NCBI GenBank assembly: GCA_013388845.1
Contig: JACAEN010000032.1
Span: forward strand, 37,693 to 101,692
Source of the DNA: Chloroflexota bacterium
Lineage (GTDB): Bacteria; Chloroflexota; Dehalococcoidia; GIF9; AB-539-J10
Reading direction: 5' to 3'
Length of the DNA stretch: 64,000 bases
Part shown: in pieces, positions 23,785 through 32,145 of the stretch
Layout: every line of letters begins with the position of its first letter
Position numbering within the stretch: position 1 is the stretch's first letter
The notes under the pieces: model-generated
Told to the model about the DNA's origin: nothing
Databases searched by the model: none
Seen by the model: only the letters and a program-made list of their open reading frames with translations
Made by a program: the position numbers and the translations under genes

Positions 23785-24312
23785 ATGATTAGAAGCGTTA
23801 ATGGCAAGACGCCCAAGATAGCTGATTCAGCCTTTATCAGCGAAGCAGCTTATATTGTTGGTGATGTAGAAATTGGCGAAAACTCCAGCGTGTGGCCGGG
23901 AGCGGTAATCAGGGGAGATATCGGCAAGATAAAAATTGGCAAGAATAGCGTTGTTGAGGATAACTGCGTTATTCATTCAGGGTCACCAAACCTGCCTCCC
24001 ATGGCGGAGGTTACCATCGGGGACAATGTCATTATCGGTCACGGCGCCGTTTCTAATGGCCGTAGAATCGGAAACAATGTTGTGATAGGTATGAATGCTA
24101 CCATCCTTCACGATGTTGAGATTGGCGACAATTCCCTAATTGCCGCTGGTTCTGTAGTTACAGAAAAGACGAAAATTCCCGACAATTCATTTGTTACTGG
24201 TGTGCCCGGAAAAATCAGGAGGAAAATCACTGCCGAGCAACTATGGTGGTCACAGAATAGCCCAGCAATCTATCGCCAACTAGCTCAGCGATATAAGCGC
24301 GAAGGACTTTAG
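23785..24312 (+). CDS. Gamma-carbonic anhydrase-like hexapeptide-repeat protein
   Basis: This 175-aa left-handed beta-helix protein resembles the YrdA/PaaY/CaiE group. Hexapeptide turns run from AYIVGDVEIGENSSVWPGAVIRGDIG to IGDNSLIAAGSVV, followed by a C-terminal helix. The metal His in CVIHSG and in IIGHGAV are present, but the third ligand, five residues after IIGH, is Asn (AVSNGR). Zinc binding and carbonic anhydrase activity are therefore doubtful. Ribosome site GGGAGGT precedes the ATG at 23785. It stands alone, 200 bases before the hydrogenase operon. Confidence 0.85.
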   Translation: MIRSVNGKTPKIADSAFISEAAYIVGDVEIGENSSVWPGAVIRGDIGKIKIGKNSVVEDNCVIHSGSPNLPPMAEVTIGDNVIIGHGAVSNGRRIGNNVVIGMNATILHDVEIGDNSLIAAGSVVTEKTKIPDNSFVTGVPGKIRRKITAEQLWWSQNSPAIYRQLAQRYKREGL

Positions 24313-24397
24313 AGCGCCAGCCGTAAATCGTGGTTTTGGCCGGTTGTGACTACAAAATCGTGCCCGGAATTTTTTCTTAAGGGGGGTTATCGGAGGC

Positions 24398-24424
24398 TTG
24401 ACAATTTCCGGCGAATAGTATAAA
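24398..24424 (+). promoter_or_regulatory. Candidate promoter of the hydrogenase operon
   Basis: TTGACA at 24398-24403 is followed 15 nt later by TATAAA (24419-24424). The spacing is a little short for a sigma-70 promoter, and a 17-nt choice gives the weaker AAATTT. It would leave a leader of about 100 nt before the first gene at 24530. No operator-like palindrome is evident. Confidence 0.45.
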
Positions 24425-24529
24425 TTTACGTGGTTTTGTAAAGATTCTGAGAAAACTAAGCCATTAGAGCAAGGTAGCAGCTTTGAAATGAGACCACTCT
24501 CCAGAGAGAAGCTGCGTATGCGATAAAGT

Positions 24530-25042
24530 ATGAGGTTCCTGATTACAGCGGTGGTCGCTTATGCGGCTTATCTTATTCTCACTATCGGCAGCGGCACCGT
24601 TGCTTTATGGAGCAAAGAAGAGCTTATCGTCGGGGCAATATTCGCTGTGATAGCCGGTGCCCTGCTCAGGAATCGGTTCATCGGCAAAGACCTGCGCATG
24701 CTGAACCCGAGGCGGTGGTTTACATTCCTTGTTTACCTGTTCCCCTTTTTCTTGGCCATGGCTAAAGCCAACATTGACGTAGCCTACCGCGTCATCACCG
24801 GGCGGATTAATCCCGCTATCGTGAAGATAAACCCCAACCTGAAGAACGATATGTCAGTCACCATGCTGGCCACCTCCATCACCCTGACGCCGGGAACATT
24901 GAGCGTGGACGTTGAACCAAAAACCAACGAACTCTATGTGCACTGGATAAATGTTGACCCTGAGATCCTTAAGGATATGCCGAGAGACTACCATCCGATA
25001 TGCGGCAGTTTTCCTGACTGGGCAAGGAGGATCACAGGATGA
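24530..25042 (+). CDS. mbhA: Mbh hydrogenase antiporter subunit MbhA (MnhE-like)
   Basis: This 170-aa MrpE/MnhE-like membrane subunit opens the 14-gene operon. Two or three hydrophobic segments fill the first 80 residues. The soluble C-terminal part has ITLTPGTLSVDVEP and YVHWINVDPE, the conserved region of the family. In Mrp antiporters and in archaeal Mbh this subunit belongs to the ion-translocating module. It overlaps the next gene by 4 bp (ATGA). No Shine-Dalgarno is evident at its own start. Confidence 0.88.
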   Translation: MRFLITAVVAYAAYLILTIGSGTVALWSKEELIVGAIFAVIAGALLRNRFIGKDLRMLNPRRWFTFLVYLFPFFLAMAKANIDVAYRVITGRINPAIVKINPNLKNDMSVTMLATSITLTPGTLSVDVEPKTNELYVHWINVDPEILKDMPRDYHPICGSFPDWARRITG

Positions 25043-25296
25043 TCAACTGGCTTCCGACGCTCATCGCCGTAGCGGTGTGTATTATCATCATCATGGTACG
25101 CGTCTTTATAGGGCCAGGGGCGCCGACAAGGCTGGTGGCTTTTGACACCGCCAATACTCTGGTGGTAGCCGGTCTGGTCGTTGCGGCCATAATGTTCAAT
25201 CACGCGATTTTTGTGGATGTGGCCATCGTGTATGCTTTGCTCTCGTTCGCCATGACGCTGTATGTGGCCAAATACATTCAGGGGGACAAATTTTAG
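25039..25296 (+). CDS. mbhB: Mbh hydrogenase antiporter subunit MbhB (MnhF-like)
   Basis: This 85-aa protein has three transmembrane helices, typical of MrpF/MnhF. The loop GPGAPTRLVAFDTANTL after the first helix is the conserved family signature. It sits between MnhE- and MnhG-like genes, with an ATGA overlap before and a one-base TAGTG overlap after. It belongs to the ion-translocating module of the complex. Confidence 0.88.
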   Translation: MINWLPTLIAVAVCIIIIMVRVFIGPGAPTRLVAFDTANTLVVAGLVVAAIMFNHAIFVDVAIVYALLSFAMTLYVAKYIQGDKF

Positions 25297-25661
25297 TGGA
25301 GACGCTGAACACAGTCAGCTATGTATTCATAGGAATTGGCCTTTTCTTCAATTTTGTGGGAGCCATCGGCCTCCACCGCTTTCCCGATGTGTACACCAGA
25401 TTGCATGCCGCAACCAAATGCACCACCTTTGGCTCCATCTTCCTCATCCTGGCGGTAATTGTGCAGTCCGCGGGAATTTGGGCAAGGGAAGGCACTATTT
25501 CGCAATCTGTAATATGCATACACTCTGTGGTAGCGTTGGTGGCGCTGCTAGTTACCAATGCCACCGGCGCTCACGCCATGGCCCGGGCGGCACATCGCAG
25601 CGGAGAAAAGCCCGCCCGAGCAGTAGTGGATGACCTAGCAAATAGAAAGGAAAGAGAGTGA
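25296..25661 (+). CDS. mbhC: Mbh hydrogenase antiporter subunit MbhC (MnhG-like)
   Basis: This 121-aa MrpG/MnhG-like subunit has three hydrophobic helices. The signature GLHRFPDVYTRLHAATKCTT is clear at residues ~26-45. It starts with GTG at the stop of mbhB. The C-terminal tail (AAHRSGEKPARAVVDD) is polar and cytoplasmic. A GTGA overlap joins it to the next gene. Confidence 0.88.
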   Translation: METLNTVSYVFIGIGLFFNFVGAIGLHRFPDVYTRLHAATKCTTFGSIFLILAVIVQSAGIWAREGTISQSVICIHSVVALVALLVTNATGAHAMARAAHRSGEKPARAVVDDLANRKERE

Positions 25662-25903
25662 TTGAGGCTGGAGTTCTACATATAATAATACCGCTGGCAC
25701 TGGTTGTCTGTGCCATACTGGTGGCTGTATTTCGGGACCTTCTGTATTCAGTCGTATCGCTGGCTGTGCTGAGTCTGTTGTTAGCCTTCGAGTATTATCT
25801 TCTCAAGGCTCCTGACGTAGCCATTGCTGAAGCAGGAATTGGAGCAGCTGTGACCGCAGCCATTTTTATCATCACTCTCAGAGCGACCAAGCGCATGGAG
25901 TGA
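25658..25903 (+). CDS. mbhD: Mbh hydrogenase subunit MbhD (DUF4040)
   Basis: This 81-aa membrane protein has three helices and the conserved LLKAPDVAIAEAGIGAA segment. It corresponds to part of the C-terminal domain of MrpA, which in Mbh complexes is split off as a separate small protein. It starts with GTG. Its presence next to an MbhE-like gene distinguishes an Mbh layout from a free-standing Mrp antiporter, which would have the whole MrpA chain. Confidence 0.86.
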   Translation: MIEAGVLHIIIPLALVVCAILVAVFRDLLYSVVSLAVLSLLLAFEYYLLKAPDVAIAEAGIGAAVTAAIFIITLRATKRME

Positions 25904-25906
25904 ATT

Positions 25907-26188
25907 ATGAGAAAGATTGCAGGTCTGATTTCATGGCTTGTTCTGGTAGCCTTTCTGGTAAGCGGGATGCTGCTCCTCCACCCCTTTGGCTACCCAACTC
26001 CATCTGATATGGACGATTATATAATCGAGAACGCCCAAGAAGAAACCGGGAGCAACAGCGTGGTAGCGTCGGTGGTCTTTGACTACCGCGGGTTTGATAC
26101 GCTGGGGGAGGCTACGATACTGTTCACGGCGGTGACAGGGGTGTTGCTTCTGTTACGAACTCGTAAACGCAAGGAGGAGAGCTCCTGA
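25907..26188 (+). CDS. mbhE: Mbh hydrogenase subunit MbhE
   Basis: This 93-aa protein has one N-terminal and one C-terminal membrane helix. Between them is a polar stretch containing SVVASVVFDYRGFDTLGEA, the hallmark of MbhE and of the matching end of MrpA. MbhD and MbhE together replace the MrpA C-terminal domain. The stop and the next start share bases (TGATG). Confidence 0.86.
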   Translation: MRKIAGLISWLVLVAFLVSGMLLLHPFGYPTPSDMDDYIIENAQEETGSNSVVASVVFDYRGFDTLGEATILFTAVTGVLLLLRTRKRKEESS

Positions 26189-26649
26189 TGCTGTCCAAGA
26201 TTGTGCGCACCGTAGCCAATCAGCTTATTCTGTTTATCCTCACCTTCGGCCTGTATATCATTGCCCATGGACATCTTACCCCGGGTGGAGGCTTTCAGGG
26301 TGGTGCTGTCGTCGTTTCCGGTGTGGTCATGTTGCTGGTGGCCTTCAACTCTCAGGAACTTAAAAAATCCCTGCGTGAGCGTCTCTTAACAATAATGGAA
26401 AGCACCGGGGCTTTAATCTTTGCCATCCTAGGTTTTGTCGGGATAGGCACCACTTTTTTCTATAACATCCTGGTGGGCTCGCCCGTCTTCGGCAGGATTC
26501 CTCCCTCCGGTGCTGGTCCGGGGGATTTCTGGACAGCAGGGTACATTCCACCGATGAACTTCGCTGTGGGCCTTAAGGTGATAGCCGGCCTTACAGCAGT
26601 GGTCCTGGCTCTCGCGCTATTCGCCAGTGGCGAGGAGGTGGAAGAATAA
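26188..26649 (+). CDS. mbhF: Mbh hydrogenase subunit MbhF (MnhB-like)
   Basis: This 153-aa MrpB/MnhB-like subunit has four helices. The family motif GHLTPGGGFQGGAVV lies at residues ~28-42 after the first helix. The end (ALFASGEEVEE) is acidic. It overlaps both neighbours by one base and is part of the sodium/proton module. Confidence 0.88.
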   Translation: MLSKIVRTVANQLILFILTFGLYIIAHGHLTPGGGFQGGAVVVSGVVMLLVAFNSQELKKSLRERLLTIMESTGALIFAILGFVGIGTTFFYNILVGSPVFGRIPPSGAGPGDFWTAGYIPPMNFAVGLKVIAGLTAVVLALALFASGEEVEE

Positions 26650-27002
26650 TGGAGTACATTCCTCTCAATTTTCCCTTCCTCGCGGCAGCACTGCTAGCGG
26701 GGATATCTTTTTATATAATCATATTCAGAAAGAATTTGATTAAGCTCATTATGGGCGTTGGCATGATGTCGTCGGGGGTCAATCTGTTTCTGGTGGCACT
26801 GGGCTACCGGGCAGGAGGGAACGTCCCTATTTATACCGATGTGCCAGAAGGGCCCATGGTCCTGTCCGTACCTCAGGCGCTTACCCTGACCAGTATCGTC
26901 ATCAATGTTGCCGTGCTAGCCTTGATGCTGAGCATGGTGATAAACGTTTACCGCCATACTGGAAGCCTAGATTCAGAAAAATCTAGAAAGATGAAAGGAT
27001 AG
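26649..27002 (+). CDS. mbhG: Mbh hydrogenase subunit MbhG (MnhC/NuoK-like)
   Basis: This 117-aa protein has three helices and resembles MrpC and NuoK. The segment KLIMGVGMMSSGVNLFLVALG in the second helix and VPQALTLTSIVINVAVLALML in the third are typical. The conserved Pro-Gln-Ala-Leu-Thr-Leu-Thr sequence marks the MrpC/MbhG group. Confidence 0.88.
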   Translation: MEYIPLNFPFLAAALLAGISFYIIIFRKNLIKLIMGVGMMSSGVNLFLVALGYRAGGNVPIYTDVPEGPMVLSVPQALTLTSIVINVAVLALMLSMVINVYRHTGSLDSEKSRKMKG

Positions 27003-27006
27003 TGAT

Positions 27007-28575
27007 TTGGCTACTTTAATAACTCACTCCCCCATCCTGATTATAGCCATACCTCTGGTGACAGCGTTTTTAACACCATTAATAGGTATGGCAAATAGAA
27101 AAGTCAGAGATGCACTTGTAATAGTTAGCCTGGCATTTGTAGTAGTTCTAGTTTTTGCTCTGGCCAGGGATGTCGTCATCAATGGAATCCGTGTTTATAC
27201 TCTTGGTGCCACTTCCCCTGATCTTACTATCCCCACAGGATTCATGGTGCCAGTGCGGATAATCCTGGAAGTAGATGGCATGTCCATATTTATGGGCATA
27301 ATTTGGTCGATTGTTTCCTTGGCTGCAGCTATATTTTCCCTTTCTCATATAGCAAGTGAGACAGGGCAGAACAGGTTCTACACACTTTTATTGCTTATGG
27401 TGGCCGGCGGCTTCGGAATGATGTTCACCGGCGACTTATTCAATTTGTTCGTCTTTTTAGAAATAGCTTCTATTTCTGGGGCAGCGCTGATAGCTTTCAG
27501 AATCAAGTTTGCCGACACCCAAGAAGGCGGATTCAAATACATAGTCATATCCGCCATTGCGTCTCTGATGGTTCTATTTGCTATTGGTCTACTTTATGCC
27601 CAGTATAACTTGCTCAATATTGGGGCTATCGCCCAGGTAATTCAATATACAACGCTAGATAAGATAGCCTTAGCCCTGTTATTAATAGCGTTTACTATGA
27701 AAGCGGGGATGGTACCTTTACACCTGTGGTTTCCTGATGCTTATTCCGTTGCCCCGGCCAGCATAACCGGCATGCTGGTAATAACAAGCCACGCTTGCAT
27801 GTATGCTGCTTTCAGAGTTTGCTTTACTCTATATGGGAGTATGCTAGACGCGCCTGTGGCGGGTTGGATATTAATAGTCTTCGGGCTACTGAGCATGTTT
27901 ATCGGAGTTACCATGGCTGTCTTTCAGAAAGATGTCATGCGCTTTATGTCCTATCATGCTATCTCCCAGCTGGGGTATATGTGGGTTGGGGTAGGTGTGG
28001 GGCTAGCTGTTTTGGGCAACGCCGAATTTATAGCCGCCTACGGTAGAGACGCTATGAGCGGAGGTATTTTCCATATCTTAAATCATGCCATGTATAAGCC
28101 ACTTCTATTCTTCACTGGCGGAGCCCTGTTCCACTGCACCGGTACCAGAGACCTTACCAAAATGGGTGGCTTAGCCCACAAAATGAAGTGGACTACTATA
28201 CTGTATATAATTGGAACCCTGTCTATTTCCGGCATTCCGCCTCTCAACGGATTTTCATCAAAAATACTAATTTATGAATCTGTGTACCAATTCCATCCAA
28301 TCCTTACTATAACAGGCATAATAACCTCCATCCTGACTCTGGCCTCCTTTACCAAGGCTTTTCATTCAGCGTTTATGGGGGCGGAATTGCCTGAATATAA
28401 AGAGGTGAAAGAGGTTCCGAGGTCCATGGTAATTGCCATGGTGATACTGGCCGCAGGCATTGTCTTCATTACTCTGTTTCCATCGCTAGTTGTTGATTGG
28501 ACAATTCACCCTGCTGCCGATGCTTTAATAGACCAGGAAGCATATATCACCGCAGTTATGGGAGCCATACCATGA
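27007..28575 (+). CDS. mbhH: Mbh hydrogenase antiporter subunit MbhH (MnhD/NuoN-like)
   Basis: This 522-aa protein is the large antiporter-like subunit with about fourteen helices. It has the proton-antiporter domain signatures: LFNLFVFLEIASISG with a helix-5 Glu, the KAGMVPLHLWFPDAYSVAPA lysine helix, LKVM-like FQKDVMRFMSYHAISQLGY, and the central HILNHAMYKPLLFF. It is thought to carry the main ion path coupled to H2 formation. The start at 27007 is TTG, with AAAGG about 10 nt upstream; the gap after mbhG is only 4 nt. Confidence 0.9.
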   Translation: MATLITHSPILIIAIPLVTAFLTPLIGMANRKVRDALVIVSLAFVVVLVFALARDVVINGIRVYTLGATSPDLTIPTGFMVPVRIILEVDGMSIFMGIIWSIVSLAAAIFSLSHIASETGQNRFYTLLLLMVAGGFGMMFTGDLFNLFVFLEIASISGAALIAFRIKFADTQEGGFKYIVISAIASLMVLFAIGLLYAQYNLLNIGAIAQVIQYTTLDKIALALLLIAFTMKAGMVPLHLWFPDAYSVAPASITGMLVITSHACMYAAFRVCFTLYGSMLDAPVAGWILIVFGLLSMFIGVTMAVFQKDVMRFMSYHAISQLGYMWVGVGVGLAVLGNAEFIAAYGRDAMSGGIFHILNHAMYKPLLFFTGGALFHCTGTRDLTKMGGLAHKMKWTTILYIIGTLSISGIPPLNGFSSKILIYESVYQFHPILTITGIITSILTLASFTKAFHSAFMGAELPEYKEVKEVPRSMVIAMVILAAGIVFITLFPSLVVDWTIHPAADALIDQEAYITAVMGAIP

Positions 28576-28922
28576 CGTTCATTCTAGAATCTGGCTATGC
28601 TTTTTGGAACCCTCTCATCTGGATCATTGTCTTTTTAGTAGTGATGATAGTAGTCTACTTCTTCAGGAGGCGAGGGCAGAAAAAATATAAGAAGGATACG
28701 GATCAAGCACAGATCTTCTTATGTGGGGAAGAGGTTCCCGAGGCAGGGGAGCGCCACATAAGGGTAGGCAATATATATTGGGGATTCTTTGAAACTCTTA
28801 AGGAATACTATAACCAGATCCTAAGACCCCATACTGGAATAGTAAACGACTATGTACTCTGGTTCGTAGCTGCTACGGCCGTAAGTGCCATAATACTCCT
28901 TATCGCCGGACTAGCTAAATAA
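28572..28922 (+). CDS. mbhI: Mbh hydrogenase subunit MbhI
   Basis: I place the start at the ATG at 28572, which overlaps the mbhH stop (ATGA) and gives 116 aa; a longer open frame to 28497 overlaps mbhH and is not needed. The protein has a membrane helix at each end and a soluble middle with FLCGEEVPEAGERHIRVG and NIYWGFFETLKEYYN. In the archaeal complex MbhI links the antiporter module to the hydrogenase module. Confidence 0.85.
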   Translation: MTFILESGYAFWNPLIWIIVFLVVMIVVYFFRRRGQKKYKKDTDQAQIFLCGEEVPEAGERHIRVGNIYWGFFETLKEYYNQILRPHTGIVNDYVLWFVAATAVSAIILLIAGLAK

Positions 28923-28946
28923 TCTGAACTAATACAGGAGAGATAT

Positions 28947-29378
28947 TTGAGTTTAAAGGCATTTAAAAGAGCATTGTGGGTCTACCACCTTAACACTGGC
29001 TCGTGCAATGGATGCGATATCGAGATTCTAGCCGTGCTCACTCCCCGCTACGATGTCGAGCGCTTTGGCATCAGGCTGGTGGGCTCGCCTCGCCATGCCG
29101 ATGTATTACTGGTGACGGGCCCGGTGATTAAGCAGATGGTGCCGCGAGTCAAGCGCATATACGAACAAACACCTGACCCTAAGCTAGTCATGGTAGTTGG
29201 CAACTGTGGCATAGAAGGAGGGGTATTCTACGAATCGTATAACCTAGCGGGACCTGTAGACCAGATTATACCGGTGGACGTTTATGTCCCCGGCTGCCCG
29301 CCGCGGCCGGAGGCCATTATTCACGGTGTGGCCATGGCCTGGGTAAAGCTCGAGAAAGCTGAGCAGGGAGTAAGATAA
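28947..29378 (+). CDS. mbhJ: Mbh [NiFe]-hydrogenase small subunit MbhJ
   Basis: This 143-aa NuoB-like small subunit holds the [4Fe-4S] cluster nearest the NiFe site. The ligands are in NTGSCNGCDIE (two Cys), MVVGNCGIEGG and VYVPGCPPRPE. It starts with TTG at 28947 behind an AGGAGAG ribosome site. It is short and cytoplasmic, as in group 4 hydrogenases. Confidence 0.93.
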   Translation: MSLKAFKRALWVYHLNTGSCNGCDIEILAVLTPRYDVERFGIRLVGSPRHADVLLVTGPVIKQMVPRVKRIYEQTPDPKLVMVVGNCGIEGGVFYESYNLAGPVDQIIPVDVYVPGCPPRPEAIIHGVAMAWVKLEKAEQGVR

Positions 29379-29918
29379 ATGGAATTACTGTCTCCTGAAA
29401 AAATAATTGATAGCTTCAAGACAGCTCTGGGAGATGGCTTTATTGACGCCAAAATCTATCAGCGTGAGGTCGCCCTCAAGAAGAATAAGTTCCGCAGCAT
29501 CTGGGTCGAGGTGAAACAGAGCGCCTTCCGCAACGCTGTTGAGCATATCTGCTACCTCCAGAAATACCCCCACCTGGCTATTATCTCCTCGAGCGACCTG
29601 GGCTCTGAAGTAGAGCTCATCTACCACTTCACCATTTACTATGGCTATCACTTGGAGGAGTTGAGCCTGGGGCTGCGGGTGAAGTTGCTCAAGAGTGACC
29701 TGAGGATACCAACGATTACCGACCTCATCCCCGGGGCCATCTTCACCGAGCGCGAGACCCAGGAAATGATGGGGGTAGAGGTGGTCGGTATCCCGGATAA
29801 AAGACGGTTATTCCTGCCTGAGGATTTTCCCGAAGGTGCTTATCCCTGGAGAAAAGATGAGAAGGGCCCACCGAGTGACATGCTTAGAGTTCTGCCGGGA
29901 AGGAAGCAAAAAAGATGA
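29379..29918 (+). CDS. mbhK: Mbh hydrogenase subunit MbhK (NuoC-like)
   Basis: This 179-aa protein of the complex I 30-kDa family starts 1 base after the mbhJ stop. The family motif ERETQEMMGVEVVGIPDKRRLFLPEDFPEGAYPW is recognisable across residues ~125-158. It ties the small and large subunits together and has no metal ligands of its own. It overlaps mbhL by 4 bp. Confidence 0.88.
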   Translation: MELLSPEKIIDSFKTALGDGFIDAKIYQREVALKKNKFRSIWVEVKQSAFRNAVEHICYLQKYPHLAIISSSDLGSEVELIYHFTIYYGYHLEELSLGLRVKLLKSDLRIPTITDLIPGAIFTERETQEMMGVEVVGIPDKRRLFLPEDFPEGAYPWRKDEKGPPSDMLRVLPGRKQKR

Positions 29919-31159
29919 TGCTGGAAGAGACGAAAAAGGCAACTTATACCATCCCTGTAGGTCCGATTCATCCGGCGCTGAAGGAACCGATCCGGCTTGC
30001 TCTTACTGTTGATGGCGAAGAGATTGTGGATGTGGATATCTTTGTGGGACATGTTCACCGCGGTATCGAGTGGCTTGGTATGAATAGGAATAACCCTATC
30101 CAGAGTATATACGTATCGGAACGGATATGCGGTATCTGCAATATATGTCATCCGTTCGCATTTGTTATGGCTGTTGAGCACGCTACTGGAATCACTCCGC
30201 CTCCGCGTGCTGAATATATAAGGACGATTATCGCTGAAATGGAGCGCATACATTCCCATCTACTGTGGGCTGGGGTGGCCGCTCACGAGATTGGCTTTGA
30301 CACCATTTTTTATCTCACCTGGCGGGTTAGGGAAGAAATAATGGATTTAATTGAATACGTGACCGGAAACCGGGTTACCAAGGCTATGTTTCAAATTGGT
30401 GGGGTGCGAAGAGACATTACTGAAGAGCAATTCCCCAGGATTAGACAATCCTTGGATTACTATAAGAGCCTATTTGACCAGCTAAAAAGGGTATTCTTAG
30501 ATGATAAGACGATACAGATGCGGACAAAGAATGTAGGCATCCTGAAGAAGGAAGATGCGTTGAAATTGCTCACAGTCGGACCATCAGGCAGGGCAAGCGG
30601 CGTCCCCAAAGATGTGAGGCAGAACCAGCCTTACGCTGCCTATGCCGATTTGGATATCAAAGTCACGACTCCAGACATACTCACCGGGACTGTAGTCGGC
30701 GACGTGTATGACCGGATTATCGTTCGATTACTGGAGGTTAAGCAGGCGATTGAAATCATTGAGCAGTGTTTGGAGAAAATGCCACCTGGTCCGATACTGG
30801 CACAACCAAAGACAGCGCTGCTTTTAAAGACGCTGACCAAAGCAGAAGGTGAAGGTATCGGGCGAGCCGAAGCACCTAGAGGTGAAGTCGTACATTATGT
30901 CCGTCTGGAGGCTGGGCAGAGCACCCTGGCCACCTGGAAGGTGAGGGCGCCCACCTACGTTAACTTGATGTCGGCCCCCACTATACTCAAAGGTATGCAG
31001 ATTGCCGATGTGCCTATTGCCTTTGCCTCTCTTGACCCGTGTCTCTCCTGCACCAACCGGATTGTGGTAACAGACAGAGCCACCGGCCAGAAGTCGGTTA
31101 CCGACTACGAGGAACTCCACCGGCTTTCTGTAGAAAAGACGAGGAAGCTGCAACGATGA
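29915..31159 (+). CDS. mbhL: Mbh [NiFe]-hydrogenase large catalytic subunit MbhL
   Basis: This 414-aa large subunit has the complete [NiFe] ligand set: C72 and C75 in ERICGICNICHPF, and C376 and C379 in DPCLSCTNR. That identifies a true hydrogenase of group 4d, rather than the related Mbs/Mbx sulfur-reducing complexes, which have lost part of the set. After the last Cys there are 35 more residues, the expected tail removed by a maturation protease once nickel is in place. The matching HycI-like protease gene lies at 32721-33209. The reaction is H+ reduction with ferredoxin electrons, coupled to ion pumping, or the reverse. Confidence 0.94.
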   Translation: MMLEETKKATYTIPVGPIHPALKEPIRLALTVDGEEIVDVDIFVGHVHRGIEWLGMNRNNPIQSIYVSERICGICNICHPFAFVMAVEHATGITPPPRAEYIRTIIAEMERIHSHLLWAGVAAHEIGFDTIFYLTWRVREEIMDLIEYVTGNRVTKAMFQIGGVRRDITEEQFPRIRQSLDYYKSLFDQLKRVFLDDKTIQMRTKNVGILKKEDALKLLTVGPSGRASGVPKDVRQNQPYAAYADLDIKVTTPDILTGTVVGDVYDRIIVRLLEVKQAIEIIEQCLEKMPPGPILAQPKTALLLKTLTKAEGEGIGRAEAPRGEVVHYVRLEAGQSTLATWKVRAPTYVNLMSAPTILKGMQIADVPIAFASLDPCLSCTNRIVVTDRATGQKSVTDYEELHRLSVEKTRKLQR

Positions 31160-32145
31160 GCTTAGTGATTATCATTTTTGGCTCTGTCATATTGGTATCC
31201 ATCGGCGGCGTTTTCGCCATGCTCTACCGCGGCATTGACCGCAAGCTGGTGGCGCATATGCAAGGGAGAGTAGGGCCGCCCATCGTGCAGCCCTTCCGAG
31301 ATGTCCAGAAGCTGCTGATGAAAGAGAGCATCATCCCCGATGGTGCTGTCTCCTGGCTGTTCAGGGCAGCCCCATTTGTCTGTCTGATAACTTCAGCTTT
31401 ACTACTCCTTTATATACCTTTGTTTGGGCAGAAAGCGCTTTTAGGTGAATTTGGTGATGCCCTATTAATAGTATACCTGTTGATACTACCGTCTCTGGCT
31501 TATGCCGCAGGTGGTTTTGCCTCCAGTTCTCCCTATGCCACCGTTGGCGCACAGCGCGAGATGGTCGTCTTGATGAGCTATGAATTCCCTCTGGCAGTAG
31601 CTATAGTTTCTCTCGGCTGGCGCATCGGTCACGCTACCACCGCCAATCCATTTATGTTTTCTACGATCGCCGAATACCCTATATGGAGTTTGGTTGGCCC
31701 GCTAGGAATAGTCGGCTCGCTGATTCTGGTATTTACCCTCCTGGTAGTTACATCTGGTAAGGGTGCCAAGGTGCCATTTGATGTAGCCGAGGCTGAAACG
31801 GAAATCGCTGGCGGAACACTGGTTGAATATTCGGGCAGAAACCTGTGTTTGTTCTACCTCGCTGATATAATAAAGGCTTTTGCCATGTCATCATTAGTAG
31901 TGGCTCTATTCATTCCATATAACCTCTCCCCTTTGGTGGGAATTGGTACGCCAGTCCTCGCCGGCATAGTGGACGGCTTATTCTTTCTGGTCAAGGTCTT
32001 CGCCGTGATGTTCATTAGTATATCGGTGATACGCACGGCAATGGCACGATTTAAGATAAGTCAGGTAAGCTGGGTCTACATAATGGCCATGACCTTCATC
32101 AGTATCGTTGGTCTGATACTGATAGTAGTTGATTTGATCGTGTGA
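31156..32145 (+). CDS. mbhM: Mbh hydrogenase membrane anchor MbhM (NuoH-like)
   Basis: Using the ATG at 31156, which overlaps the mbhL stop, the protein is 329 aa. An open frame to 31039 overlaps mbhL and is rejected. It has about eight helices. The NuoH signatures are HMQGRVGPPIVQPFRDVQKLL and KVPFDVAEAETEIAGGTLVEYSG. It anchors the hydrogenase module in the membrane and passes conformational coupling to the antiporter part. Confidence 0.9.
   Translation: MSLVIIIFGSVILVSIGGVFAMLYRGIDRKLVAHMQGRVGPPIVQPFRDVQKLLMKESIIPDGAVSWLFRAAPFVCLITSALLLLYIPLFGQKALLGEFGDALLIVYLLILPSLAYAAGGFASSSPYATVGAQREMVVLMSYEFPLAVAIVSLGWRIGHATTANPFMFSTIAEYPIWSLVGPLGIVGSLILVFTLLVVTSGKGAKVPFDVAEAETEIAGGTLVEYSGRNLCLFYLADIIKAFAMSSLVVALFIPYNLSPLVGIGTPVLAGIVDGLFFLVKVFAVMFISISVIRTAMARFKISQVSWVYIMAMTFISIVGLILIVVDLIV

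Noticed and set aside
24530..28575. Free-standing Mrp Na+/H+ antiporter operon
   Set aside because: The large MrpA chain is absent, MbhD and MbhE replace its C-terminal part, and hydrogenase genes follow without a break.
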